Notes under the pieces: generated by a model
What the model was told of the DNA's origin: nothing
The model's input: the letters and a program-made list of their open reading frames with translations, nothing else
Database searches by the model: none
Translations under genes and position numbers: made by a program
Assembly: GCA_009692585.1 (NCBI GenBank)
Contig: SHYX01000011.1
Span: 45,339-109,338 of the forward strand
DNA length: 64,000 nt
Reading direction: 5' to 3'
Source of the DNA: Myxococcales bacterium
Lineage (GTDB): Bacteria; Myxococcota; UBA796; SXON01
Shown here: in pieces, positions 9,713-19,300 of the stretch
How the letters are laid out: every line of letters starts with the position of its first letter
Numbering within the stretch: position 1 is the stretch's first letter

Positions 9713-11149
9713 TCAGTCCATGGGGATCGCGTCGGCCGGCAACGCCAGTGGCGCGTCTTCCCCCTCGACGGTGGTGGTGGGCGGGGCGGCCTCTGGCGTT
9801 TCCCAACCGTCGTCCACCCCCTCGGCCGGTATCCACGGTGCCGCCTCGGTGGCGGCGTACTCCGCGTCGCTGACCCAGTAGCCGCCTACCCAGGTCTCGC
9901 CGTCGAACCAACCGGGTATCCACACGTACCCGGAGCGCGCCTCCGTCGGCTCCCAGTACCCGGACTCCCACGCCCCGTCATCGTTGTAACCGCCATCCAC
10001 CCAGCGGTACCCGTCGCGATCGGTCGGGCGCCAGAAGCCCTCGACCCACTCTTCGCCGTCCCAGAAGCCGGGCTCCCAGCTGTACCCGGCCGGCGCCGCA
10101 CCTCGGGGGGCCCAGTGCCCGCGTACCCAAACGCCAGACTCGGTGTAGTCGCCTTCGTTCCACTCCCAGTTGCCATCGGAACGCTCCGCCACTCGCCAGT
10201 ACCCGTCCACGTAGGCGCTGCCGAACCAATAGCCTGCGACCCATAGCCAGCGCGCTCCATACCAGGCCGCCGCCGGACGCACCGGGGTCCAGTGCCCCGG
10301 GTGCCAATGTCCGTGTGCTCCCACATGCCCAACGCTCCACGACCAGCCGGCGCGGGACGGCGGAACCCAGCCCACGCCCCAGGGGTCCACCGCGAACGAG
10401 AAGTAGACCACCGCCCACGAAACGTGCACCCAGCGGTGGTAGGGGTGAACCCACCAGTGGGTGTAGTGGGGCCGATACCATCGATGTCGCGGCGGCGCGT
10501 GGTGGGCATGAGGATGGGCCCGGACGTGCCGCGGGACCGGGTGGGCGTAACGCGAGCCACGATCTGCGTACGCATGCCGATGCCGAGACGCCGCCGCGGT
10601 CGAGGTGCGCTCGTACGGGATGCGGGAGGCGGGGGTGGTAACCTTTGGTCGCGACACGCTCCCCTTTGATGCTGACGGGCTGGGCGAGGCGCGCACCACG
10701 GGTGCGCCGTCGCTCCGAGGCGTGGGCGTCACCCCCGGCCCGGACTGCTCGACGGACCGGCTCGAGTCGGACCTGATTTCGGTCGAACGCGCCGGCGGGT
10801 CGTCGCGAGCCGGCTCGACCCGACGAGGCGCGCGGTCCGCCGCCGGTGGGGAGGCACGCTCGGAGGGCGTCGGGCTGGCCTTGACCGGCGAGGTCGATTC
10901 CTTCCGCTCGACCTTGCGCGGCTTGGGCGTGGGCCGCTTGGGCTCAGGGGATGCGACCGGACCGGCGGGGCTCCTCGCGCGCTCCGGCTGCCGGGGCGAA
11001 TCCGGCTTCTTCTTCTTTTTGGGGGCGGCCTTCGCCTCGCCCGCGGAGGCTTCGAGACCAGGACCATCGGGCGGCGAGGCGACCGGCAGCAGGGTGAGCG
11101 CGACGGCCACGACCAGCGATCGCAACAACCAACGAGACGGCGTGGTCAT
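9713..11149 (-). CDS. Exported YXWGXW-repeat protein
   Basis: 478 aa. It has an N-terminal signal peptide (hydrophobic LLRSLVVAVALTLLPVA), then about 150 residues of Lys/Pro/Ser/Arg-rich low-complexity sequence (starting APKKKKKPDSPRQPERARSP), a His/Arg/Pro-rich stretch, and then many Trp-Gly units such as 'WVAGYWFGSAYVDGYWR', 'GVWVRGHWAPRG' and 'GYVWIPGWFDGETWVGGYW'. These units are the YXWGXW/WXXGXW repeat, found in exported proteins of proteobacteria with no settled function. At least ten units are visible between residues about 280 and 430. The composition (Trp, His, Gly) could bind metal or glycan, which is speculation. The ATG at 11149 is used. Confidence 0.8.
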   Translation of the reverse strand: MTTPSRWLLRSLVVAVALTLLPVASPPDGPGLEASAGEAKAAPKKKKKPDSPRQPERARSPAGPVASPEPKRPTPKPRKVERKESTSPVKASPTPSERASPPAADRAPRRVEPARDDPPARSTEIRSDSSRSVEQSGPGVTPTPRSDGAPVVRASPSPSASKGSVSRPKVTTPASRIPYERTSTAAASRHRHAYADRGSRYAHPVPRHVRAHPHAHHAPPRHRWYRPHYTHWWVHPYHRWVHVSWAVVYFSFAVDPWGVGWVPPSRAGWSWSVGHVGAHGHWHPGHWTPVRPAAAWYGARWLWVAGYWFGSAYVDGYWRVAERSDGNWEWNEGDYTESGVWVRGHWAPRGAAPAGYSWEPGFWDGEEWVEGFWRPTDRDGYRWVDGGYNDDGAWESGYWEPTEARSGYVWIPGWFDGETWVGGYWVSDAEYAATEAAPWIPAEGVDDGWETPEAAPPTTTVEGEDAPLALPADAIPMD

Positions 11150-11214
11150 TCTGGACCTCGGACTCCGGGGATACTAACCCCCAACGATGCGTTTGTTCCC
11201 GCTGCCCCGCCGAG

Positions 11215-11340
11215 TCACCACAACTGGCGCGCCTTGACGTCCAGGTACCGTGACCGCAGGGCGGGCGTGGCCTCGGCGGGAACGGTGTCCAGCACCATCA
11301 GCCCTCGCGCGGTCGCAGCCTCAAGGTGCGCCGCCGCCAC
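11215..11340 (-). pseudogene. Short open frame or remnant between two minus-strand genes
   Basis: The 260-nt stretch between the membrane protein stop (11411) and the YXWGXW gene start holds a 41-codon frame, GTG to TGA, reading 'VAAAHLEAATARGLMVLD' then 'SRYLDVKARQLW'. It looks coding in composition. Immediately upstream, another frame reads 'AAEFLEWRRR', so the two could be pieces of one frameshifted gene. No Shine-Dalgarno is evident. The remaining bases show nothing else I can support. Confidence 0.3.
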
Positions 11341-11410
11341 TCAAGAAACTCGGCGGCGGGCGTCTCCAGCGAAGCACGGCTGTGGATCGGTGCGTTGCGA
11401 TTTTGTTCGC

Positions 11411-13171
11411 TCACGGTGTAGGGGAGGCTACCACGCAGCCCAACTCTGACCCGTCGAGCGTGTACAACGCCGCATTCTCATCTGCAGCCGCCTCCTCGCC
11501 GAGCACGGGCCGAAGCAGGCGCTGAAGTCGCGGCCAATGCGAGCGGCCGAACCGGGAGTCGGCACGACCGACATGGACGCCCTCGAACCGCGTCAGGTCC
11601 AGAAGCACGTACCGGAAGCCGAGCGCCACGAGCTCGGCGCGGTCCGCTTCATCGAAGGTCGGATCGCGGGTGAGCTTGACCTCTCCGTAGTCCAAGAGCA
11701 GGTCCAACAATGTATTATCACGACGAAGTTGGTGCGCGAACCCACTCCCAAAGTCGGCGTTCCTGACCAGCATGCCCCCAAGCAGCGGGTGCCTATGCGT
11801 GGCCTGGAACCAGAGGTTGCGCTGGTCGGAGAGAAAGGGCAGGTCGAGCACGGCGCCGGGAGGCGCGCCGCGAAGGCAGAGCACCGGCGCCGGCACCCGA
11901 GCATCCCACACGGGCAACGGGAGCTGCCCGGTGCGCGCACACTCGAGGATGGCGGCGCCGAGCATCAACGATGGCAGCGGACGCCAACCGCGGACCGACA
12001 GCTCGGCGAGGAAAGGGGCGATCATCGCGATTCCGAAATACACGCCGATGATGGCGCGGCCCGGCCACCACCAGCGTCGCAGCAGGTCGACATGACTCAC
12101 CACGTCGACCCACAGACGATTCACCACCTGGCCGCCGGACCAGGTGATCATCGGGCCGCTGGCGACCAGGGCCGACACCAGGACCACCGCGAGGGACAAC
12201 AGGACCACCAACCTTCGTCCGGAGCGCCACGCCAGCACCGAGCTCACCACCAGGGTGCCCGCGCCGGTAAACGCCAGGGCCGGGAACGCACCCCGAAAAA
12301 CCGGAGTGGGGTCGCCGGTGATCGAGCCGCTCAGGCCCACGAGGGGCGCGAGCACATACAAACCGGTGGCGTCCCCTTCGACGCTGCGGAGCGCGAGCGG
12401 AGCCAGGGCACCGACCCCGTCGAGCGCCAGGAGCCCAGGTACCTGCCCGGCCCGGATCGCCTCCTGCATCGCCGCCACGGCCGGCGCCACCAGGAGCGCC
12501 GCCACCGACCCGGCCAGGAGCAGCACTCCCAGCGTTCGGCCGCGTTGCGGGCAGAACACCAGTCGTGTGACACCGATGATTACCGCCAGGATGCCGAGGA
12601 GCACTCCCGCGTACCAATACGTCCAGCCGCTCCCCGCCACCGCCAGACCGGTCAGGAGCGCGGCGACCGGCGTGCGCGCCGCCCAGACGCCGGCAAGCGC
12701 CAGCGCCGGCAGCGCAATCCACGCCTGCGTGGGGCGCCCACCCGCGAGCTCCTGGAGAACGAACGGGTTCATCGCCAGGACGAGTCCTCCCGGCCAGCCG
12801 GCGCGACCGGACATCGTTCGCCCGAGCACCGACCCCGCGGCGAAGTTGCTCGCCACCACCACCCCGATCCACGTGTTGTACCCCAGCGAGTCGCCGAGGA
12901 TACGGCGCAACGGCCAGGCGCACAGCGCGTCGAAGAGGTTGCCGCCGGTGTGGGTGAAGACGTCTTTGCCGGTGGGGAAGAACAGCAGGTCCGTGTGCGT
13001 CAAGGACTGCCGTCCTGCCAACACCTCCCCCAGGTACCAGAACCACCACTGGGTCCCGAAGCCGTCGACGTAGCGGAGCCCGAGCACCCGCTCCACCGGC
13101 GCGGTGAGGATCGGCGCGAGCACCAGCGCCACCACCAGCACGCCGACCGCGATGGGCATCCGCCGGGTCAT
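11411..13171 (-). CDS. Polytopic membrane protein, GT-C glycosyltransferase-like
   Basis: 586 aa with about ten hydrophobic segments from residue 5 (AVGVLVVALVLAPILTAPV) to about 430, then a soluble C-terminal domain of about 150 residues. A loop after the first segment reads 'GTQWWFWYLGEVL', and 'HTDLLFFPTGKDVFTHTGGN' follows. The same layout (first helix, a WWFW block, 'F/N-P-G', later 'PVWD' strand) recurs in the protein at 24256-25989, so they are paralogues. Lipid-linked-sugar GT-C enzymes have this architecture, but I cannot see a clear DxD catalytic motif, so the enzymatic call is tentative. It overlaps the tamA stop by 1-3 nt (TGATG), indicating one transcript tamB-tamA-this gene. Confidence 0.7.
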   Translation of the reverse strand: MTRRMPIAVGVLVVALVLAPILTAPVERVLGLRYVDGFGTQWWFWYLGEVLAGRQSLTHTDLLFFPTGKDVFTHTGGNLFDALCAWPLRRILGDSLGYNTWIGVVVASNFAAGSVLGRTMSGRAGWPGGLVLAMNPFVLQELAGGRPTQAWIALPALALAGVWAARTPVAALLTGLAVAGSGWTYWYAGVLLGILAVIIGVTRLVFCPQRGRTLGVLLLAGSVAALLVAPAVAAMQEAIRAGQVPGLLALDGVGALAPLALRSVEGDATGLYVLAPLVGLSGSITGDPTPVFRGAFPALAFTGAGTLVVSSVLAWRSGRRLVVLLSLAVVLVSALVASGPMITWSGGQVVNRLWVDVVSHVDLLRRWWWPGRAIIGVYFGIAMIAPFLAELSVRGWRPLPSLMLGAAILECARTGQLPLPVWDARVPAPVLCLRGAPPGAVLDLPFLSDQRNLWFQATHRHPLLGGMLVRNADFGSGFAHQLRRDNTLLDLLLDYGEVKLTRDPTFDEADRAELVALGFRYVLLDLTRFEGVHVGRADSRFGRSHWPRLQRLLRPVLGEEAAADENAALYTLDGSELGCVVASPTP

Positions 13172-16100
13172 CAGATCGCACCGACCGCGAAGTGTACGCG
13201 GAAGGCGGGCTCATCCCGGTACGCCAACGGCAGCGGATTGAAGCCCAGATCGAGCTGAAGCGGCCCGATGGGGGTCGAACGACGGATGCCGACTCCCGTC
13301 CCCCACCGCACCCACGGGTCCGAACCGCGAGCCGCAGAATCGGTCGTCACCGCGGGCGTCACCCACCACACGTTGCCGATATCCGTGAAGATGGCGAACT
13401 GCCACGCGCTCCAACCCGGCAGGCCGAACTTGGAGAAGGGCACATCGAGCTCGACCGCCCCCACCGCCATGGCGTCCCCGCCCGTGGTCACCCAGCGCCC
13501 GGCCGCGTCGCGCTGGCTGTAGTCCAGGAGCGGTTGGAGGGCCTCCGGCCAGTCCACGCGCTCGGCGATGACGTAGTTGGCGGGCCCGATCTGATCGATG
13601 TCGAACCCGCGAAAGGACCCGCCGCCGCCGGCCCGGAAGCGGTCTTCGACCGGGAGGTTCACGCCCTCGTTGGGCACGAGCGCCGCTCCACCCCTGAGGC
13701 GCAGCACCAGCCCCAGGCCGGCAGCAGGCACCAGTTGGGTCCAGCTGCCATCGGCCTTCACGAAGGCGATGTCGCTCACCAGGTCGTCGTTGACCCGCAG
13801 ACTGACGGCGCCGAGCCCCCCGCGGGTCGCGCTATGGGCGTCATCACGGAAGTCCAGGACCAGGCTGGCCTCGATGCCGCTGGCCCAGCGACCGCCGCTG
13901 GGCAGCACCGGCTCCGGCTCGGCGCCGTCGACCACCCCGAGCTCGGTCTCCCAGGCGTCGTCGACGACCAGGACACCTGGATCGACATCGAGCAACTGGC
14001 GCAGCTGCGCCCGATAGCCAAGCTCCGCCGTCGCGTACCCGCCGAGCTTGAGCTGCACCCCGGCCCCGCCCCCCGACCGTCGTAAGCGATAGCTGCGCTC
14101 CTGTTGCTCTTCGTTGAGGAGGACATCGACGGACACCCGCTCGCCGGCGGTGGGAAGGTCCGGCGCTTCATAACGCAGCGCCGCCTTCCACTCCGGTGCG
14201 AGCCAGTCCGGGGACCAGGTGTCACCGATCCAGCCGATCCCCGCCTGGCCATACAACGTCAGGCGGTGCGCGCGACCCCAGAGGTTGCGATGACTCGCAC
14301 GGGCGAAAAGTGCCGCACCGTTGTCTGTCGCCACCCCGCCTCCCACGTCGAAGGCCAGGTTCCGCTTCTCCTGGACGGTGATGAGCACGTCTTTGACGCG
14401 GTCCTCGTCCCCGACGGGCTCCACGCTCACCCGTGAAAAGACGCCCAACTCGTAGAGAGAGCGGCGGATCGCGGCCAGTTGCGTCGGCGACACGGGATCC
14501 CCGGGATGCACGTCCACCGGACCCTCGATCGTCTGGCGAAGGGTACGGCCGTGCCCGGTGATCTGGACCGAGCGGACCAGCACGACCGGCCCCGGAACCA
14601 CGGTGACGACGACGTCGGCGTGCTCCCCGCTCGCGTCCAGGCTCGTGTCCACTTTGGCATCGGCGTGCAAAAAGCCCTCCTCGCGGTGGGTCTCCACCAC
14701 GCGGCGCGCCCGCTCGGCGAGGGTGTTGGGGTTGAGCGGTCGCCCGACGAGATCGCTGAACAGCACCCGACCGACGACACCGGGGGCCCCGCCGCGCACA
14801 TCGACGCGGACCACGGAGGCCCGGGGTCCGGCCACCACACGATAGGTGATGTCCACGTCGCGGCGCTGGGCGACCGGCTGGGACGCCAGAGTCCACCCGA
14901 CTCTGGTGACCGACACGTTCGGATAGCCCTGAGCCCGGTAGAACTCCTCGATGTCGGCGGCGGCGCGGTCGGCGGCCTCCGGGGTGATGGTCTGCCGGGA
15001 GAACGCTGGTTTCACAAGCTTTTCCGCTGCTGACTCCGCGGTGGCCTGGCACAGGAACCGCTCCGTACGCCGACGCTCCGCGGCGACGGCGCCGGTCTCT
15101 TCTGGCCGCGCGGGTTGGGCGACACATCCCGAAAATCCCCCCCGGCTCGACGCACCGATGACATCGGGATCGACCGGGTCACCCTCGACCCGCACGCCCC
15201 TCAGTGCGTTCCGGGGTCCGCGCTTGCCGTCGATGCCGAGGCGCACCGCGCGGTCGGTCTCGGCCACGGTGACCTCGATCTTCGCCTCCAGCCAACCGGC
15301 CGAGGCGGCCTCGGCGGAGAGACGGGTGCCGGCTTCCTCAGCAAAGCCCCGGCCGAGGCGAGCCCCGTCGTCGAGCGCCATCGCCGAAACCAGCGCCGTT
15401 TCCGTGGGCAGGCGGGGTCGCTCCACCGGGTCGGAGTACCCGATGGTCCACGGCCGTCGGGGCTCGATGAGGACCGAGAGCCGGTCGCCGCCGTCCGGAT
15501 GGGCACCCAGCTTGAGGTTGACCCTCGCCTCCGGCCACCACGCGCGGCGCCACCAGAGAAACGCCTGCGGCCAGGTGTGGAGCCGCTCCGTCAGCGCCTC
15601 CTGGGCCGCCCGAAGCGCGGCATCGGTCCAGGGTTTCCCGACCGACAGCCCGTGCTGGGCCAGGATTCCCCTGGCCTCCCCGTCGGACACCGCCTCGTTC
15701 GGGCGGACCTTGATCTCCCGGACCAACTGGGGCGCTCCCTCCGAGACCGTGACCACGACGACTGCATCCCCTTCGTCGTCCCAGGTGCGCGCCACCACCA
15801 CGTCGGCCGCCGGCCAGCCGCGCAAGCGGTAGGCCGTCTCGAGCAGTCCTTCCCAGCGCGTGGGCTCGTCTCGCTCCCACACCTCTCCCTCCACGAGCCC
15901 GATGGGGCCAAGCAGATCACGCGCTTCAAACGCTCGTACGCCTACGACGGTGAGCCGCGTTATCTTGGGGGTGGCCCAGACACGATACTCAACCCGTACC
16001 CCCTCCGTATCGTCGCCGTTCGCCAGCTTCACCGGCCACGGCTCTACCCAGGCCTCGACCTGGGAGAACTCGCCAGAACGAAAAATAGTCGCGACATCCT

Positions 16101-16374
16101 GACGCACATCCATGGGCAGGAAGAGCGCGCCCTGCCCCATTCGGAGCAGCGGGTCCAGGGTTTCGCGACCGAGGCCACCCCGAGGGGCGGAAATCGTCAC
16201 GTAGGCGACGAGGCGCCCCGACCAATGCATAAGGTTTGTCGCCCACTGCTCAGGGGTCTCGTTGGATGTGTCGTGGACCGCGGAGGGCGCGTGAGCATCG
16301 ACGGGCACCGTTTCGGCGTCCGACTCCGCCGCCTGCCCGAGGCCGAGAAGGAGCGCGATCAGTCCAGCTCCCAC
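13171..16374 (-). CDS. tamA: TamA/BamA-family outer-membrane translocation protein (Omp85)
   Basis: About 1067 aa. The proposed start is a GTG at 16374, which overlaps the end of tamB by 16 nt and gives a signal peptide (PVGAGLIALLLGLGQAA). Upstream in-frame codons overlap tamB and do not look coding. The periplasmic part contains several POTRA-like repeats, for example 'ITRLTVVGVRAFEARDLLG' near the front and 'VDVHPGDPVSPTQLAAIRRS' later. The C-terminal 380 residues form the D15 barrel, with 'VQEKRNLAFDVGGGVATDNG' and 'GGGGSFRGFDIDQIGP' (the RGF loop of the Omp85 family), ending in a beta-strand. With TamB it inserts or transports envelope components. At over 1000 aa it is longer than E. coli TamA (577), because the periplasmic part is expanded. 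Confidence 0.85.
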   Translation of the reverse strand: MGAGLIALLLGLGQAAESDAETVPVDAHAPSAVHDTSNETPEQWATNLMHWSGRLVAYVTISAPRGGLGRETLDPLLRMGQGALFLPMDVRQDVATIFRSGEFSQVEAWVEPWPVKLANGDDTEGVRVEYRVWATPKITRLTVVGVRAFEARDLLGPIGLVEGEVWERDEPTRWEGLLETAYRLRGWPAADVVVARTWDDEGDAVVVVTVSEGAPQLVREIKVRPNEAVSDGEARGILAQHGLSVGKPWTDAALRAAQEALTERLHTWPQAFLWWRRAWWPEARVNLKLGAHPDGGDRLSVLIEPRRPWTIGYSDPVERPRLPTETALVSAMALDDGARLGRGFAEEAGTRLSAEAASAGWLEAKIEVTVAETDRAVRLGIDGKRGPRNALRGVRVEGDPVDPDVIGASSRGGFSGCVAQPARPEETGAVAAERRRTERFLCQATAESAAEKLVKPAFSRQTITPEAADRAAADIEEFYRAQGYPNVSVTRVGWTLASQPVAQRRDVDITYRVVAGPRASVVRVDVRGGAPGVVGRVLFSDLVGRPLNPNTLAERARRVVETHREEGFLHADAKVDTSLDASGEHADVVVTVVPGPVVLVRSVQITGHGRTLRQTIEGPVDVHPGDPVSPTQLAAIRRSLYELGVFSRVSVEPVGDEDRVKDVLITVQEKRNLAFDVGGGVATDNGAALFARASHRNLWGRAHRLTLYGQAGIGWIGDTWSPDWLAPEWKAALRYEAPDLPTAGERVSVDVLLNEEQQERSYRLRRSGGGAGVQLKLGGYATAELGYRAQLRQLLDVDPGVLVVDDAWETELGVVDGAEPEPVLPSGGRWASGIEASLVLDFRDDAHSATRGGLGAVSLRVNDDLVSDIAFVKADGSWTQLVPAAGLGLVLRLRGGAALVPNEGVNLPVEDRFRAGGGGSFRGFDIDQIGPANYVIAERVDWPEALQPLLDYSQRDAAGRWVTTGGDAMAVGAVELDVPFSKFGLPGWSAWQFAIFTDIGNVWWVTPAVTTDSAARGSDPWVRWGTGVGIRRSTPIGPLQLDLGFNPLPLAYRDEPAFRVHFAVGAI

Positions 16375-19300
16375 CGGTACTTCAGCTCGGCGCCGAAGGC
16401 CGCGCCGAGGTCGAGGGTGCGCCCCTCCTCCTGGCTGGTCGAGTACGCCGAGGCGAAGAGTCCGCGGGTGATCTGCCTCTCGATTGCCAGGTAGACATCG
16501 TAATCGGCGAGATCGAGCTCCCCGGTGGCCGTGAACCCCAGAAAATCCTTCTGGCCGACGACGCGCCAGTTGCTGTCCAGCGTCGGCGTGCCCCGGGCGC
16601 TGCTGCCACTGACGAGGTTCCACCTGTCCACCAACTGCGCCGGCGCGCTGGCCACCTGCGCCGCCAGCAGGTCGGTTGCCTGGGCAGCGAGGGCGGCGGC
16701 GGCGACTCCGCCGTACTGCTCGAATTCCTCACGGGTCATGCCGAAGAGCAGCAAGGTATTGACGTCGGCCTGCGAGAGGTAGGGGTCGGAGCTCGTCGTC
16801 GTGTTCCAGTCGGAGAACGGGCCGGTGACCGAGTAGTAGACCCGATAACTCTGCTCGCGGCCGCTCACCTCGGTCTGGAGGGCGATGTCGAGGTCGGGAT
16901 CGAAGGTGTAGGGGTCGATGAAGCGAATTTCACCGCGGGTGACCTCGAAATCGCGGTCCTGAAGGTACATGTGCCCCCCCTCGTCGACGACGATGGAGCC
17001 GATCATTCCGGGTCGCTGGGTGTCCCCGACGACCCGGAGCGAGGCCGAGGCCATGCCCTCGGCGAGGTTGTTGCGCAAACGAATGGTGTCGGCCGCGGTG
17101 ACCGCAAGGTCCAAGCTGAAATAGTCCTCACGATCGGCCGAAGCAGACTCGGTCAAGCGGCCGGCCTGCAGCGCCAGGATGTTCGCCTCCCAGTCCACCC
17201 GGTCGCGGAACTGCATGTCCGCGAGCACGATGTCGCCGCTGAGGAGCAGGTCGCCGACGGGTCCGTCAAAGCGCAGGTCGGCGCTGCCCTGCAAGGTCGG
17301 GAGGTAGTCGAAATAGCGGATCTGCGCGTCGTCGAGTCGGGCCGAGAGATCGAAGCGCGTCGGCACCCAATCGAGCGCGGTGATCGTTCCCGCCGCCGCG
17401 ACCCGACCGCCGCCCACCTCAGCCTTGACCCGGTCGATGACGTAGCCCGCGCCGTCGGTGGTCACCCGGGCATCCAGGTTGGTGAAGATCGCCGGGAAGT
17501 AGTCGGTGCGGAGGGTGGCGCCCTGGGTCTGGACGGTCGCACGAACCCCCGCCGGACCCGCCTCGGTGCCAAACTCGGCGTCGATGGTCATGGTCCCTTC
17601 CGCCGCCGCCACGCCGGGCGCAAAGAGCCGCACCAGGTCGAGATCGGCCGTGCCCCCCGCCCTGAAGGTGGCCCTGCCATCCGCGGTGGTCCAACCCTCG
17701 ACGCCGAGGCGGGTCCGCCCGCCGGCGAGGGTGAGCCCAGGCACCTGCACGGAGGCGCCGTGCACCGCGATGACCCAGTCCTCCGGGTTCGAGAGCTGGT
17801 GACTCCCCCATGAGACCGCCACCGACGGGAGGCGTGCGTCGATGTCCACGGGCGTCGGATCGTCGCCGATCTGGCCCGCAAGGTCGACCTCGCCGGTCAG
17901 GGTGGCCGACAGTGCGGTGCCGTCGGCGCCGTCTGGGTAGAGGAGGTGAACCGGGAAGTTCGAGAGGGCGGCGTGCACGTCGTAGGGCTGTTCGCCGTAT
18001 ATTCCCAGATGCCCGCTCAGCGTGGCGGCGGCTCCCAGGAGCGCCCCGCTCCACGCCAGCGTCCCCCCCGGCTCCGTGGCGAAAACGAGACTGGAGTCAG
18101 GTACGTTGCGGCCGTTGACCTGCGCGCGCTGGAACACGAGCCGCCCACGGGGTTCCCAGTCCTGAAGGGTGCCGCCAACGCGCACGTCACCAACCAGCTC
18201 ACCCCGTACATCAATCGGGTTTGCGGCAAGGTGGTCCAGGCGCTCCAGCCGGAAGCCGTCGGTGAGCACCTCCACGTTCATCGCGTACCCCCGGCCGACG
18301 CTGCCCCGAGCCAGGAGCTGCTCGTCGCCGCGCCGCACGGTGAGGTCGTCGATGGTCAGGATGCCGTCGTCCATCCAGACGGTGGCCTCGCCGGAGTCGA
18401 AGGCTTCGCCGTAGACCTCGATAACGTCGAGTTCCAGGTGAACCTCGCCGCTCAGTCGCGTCGGCGGGCCGTGGAGCAACGCGTTGCCTCGCACCACCCC
18501 GTCCACGCCCGGCAGGTCGACGAAGATGCCCGTCAGATCCGCGACCCGCCCACCCGGGATCGCGATCTGGGTGTCCATCCACATCGGGTCGCCACCGACG
18601 ACCAGGGAGTAGTTGCCGAGGAAGTCGGTGACACCCCGGCGCCCGCGGATCTCGGTGAAGTCCAGCCGCACCAGGTCGGTCTCCAGGTGCGCGCGGAGCG
18701 CGTCGGCGATGGGGAGATCCAAGACCACCGCATCGCGCACGTCCAAGGTCGCGCTGGCGTGGAGGGCGTCGAACGGTCCGGCCAGGGTGCCCTCGACGTC
18801 GGCCGAACCGCCGAGCCCGGCGCCGCCCAGGGGCGCAAGCCAGCTCAGATCGACGTCGCTGAGCACGGCCCGGAGCAGGAGCGGGCCGTTTGGCGCAAAG
18901 CCGATATCGGCCCAGGCGCGGCCATGCCCAGGACCGACGCGGGTGTCCGTGGCATCGAGGATGATGTGGCTGTCATCCAGGGTCAACGCCCCGGCCAGGC
19001 GCGCCCGGGGGACGTCCAACATCACCTCGGCGTCGGTGTCGTACGCCCCGTTGCGCACCAGGAGATTGCCGATGTTGATCTCGAACGGTCCCTCCAACCG
19101 GAACGGGTCGAGGCTCCCCGTCACGTGGGCCTCGATGTCCGCAGGGAAGTCGACCCAGGGGTCGGCGAATCCCCCCGTCTGCCGGAGGACGCGACCGAGG
19201 TGGACCCCTTCGGCCAGCACGGCCGCTTCGAGCGCGAGCGTTTCGGTGTCGAGGTCCGCGATCACATCGACCAGACCGTCACCCCAGAGCAATCGCAAGC

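Noticed and set aside
11537..13258. A 573-codon plus-strand open frame opposite the membrane protein
   Set aside because: Arg/Gln/His-rich without hydrophobic pattern; the minus frame is a clean multi-pass membrane protein.
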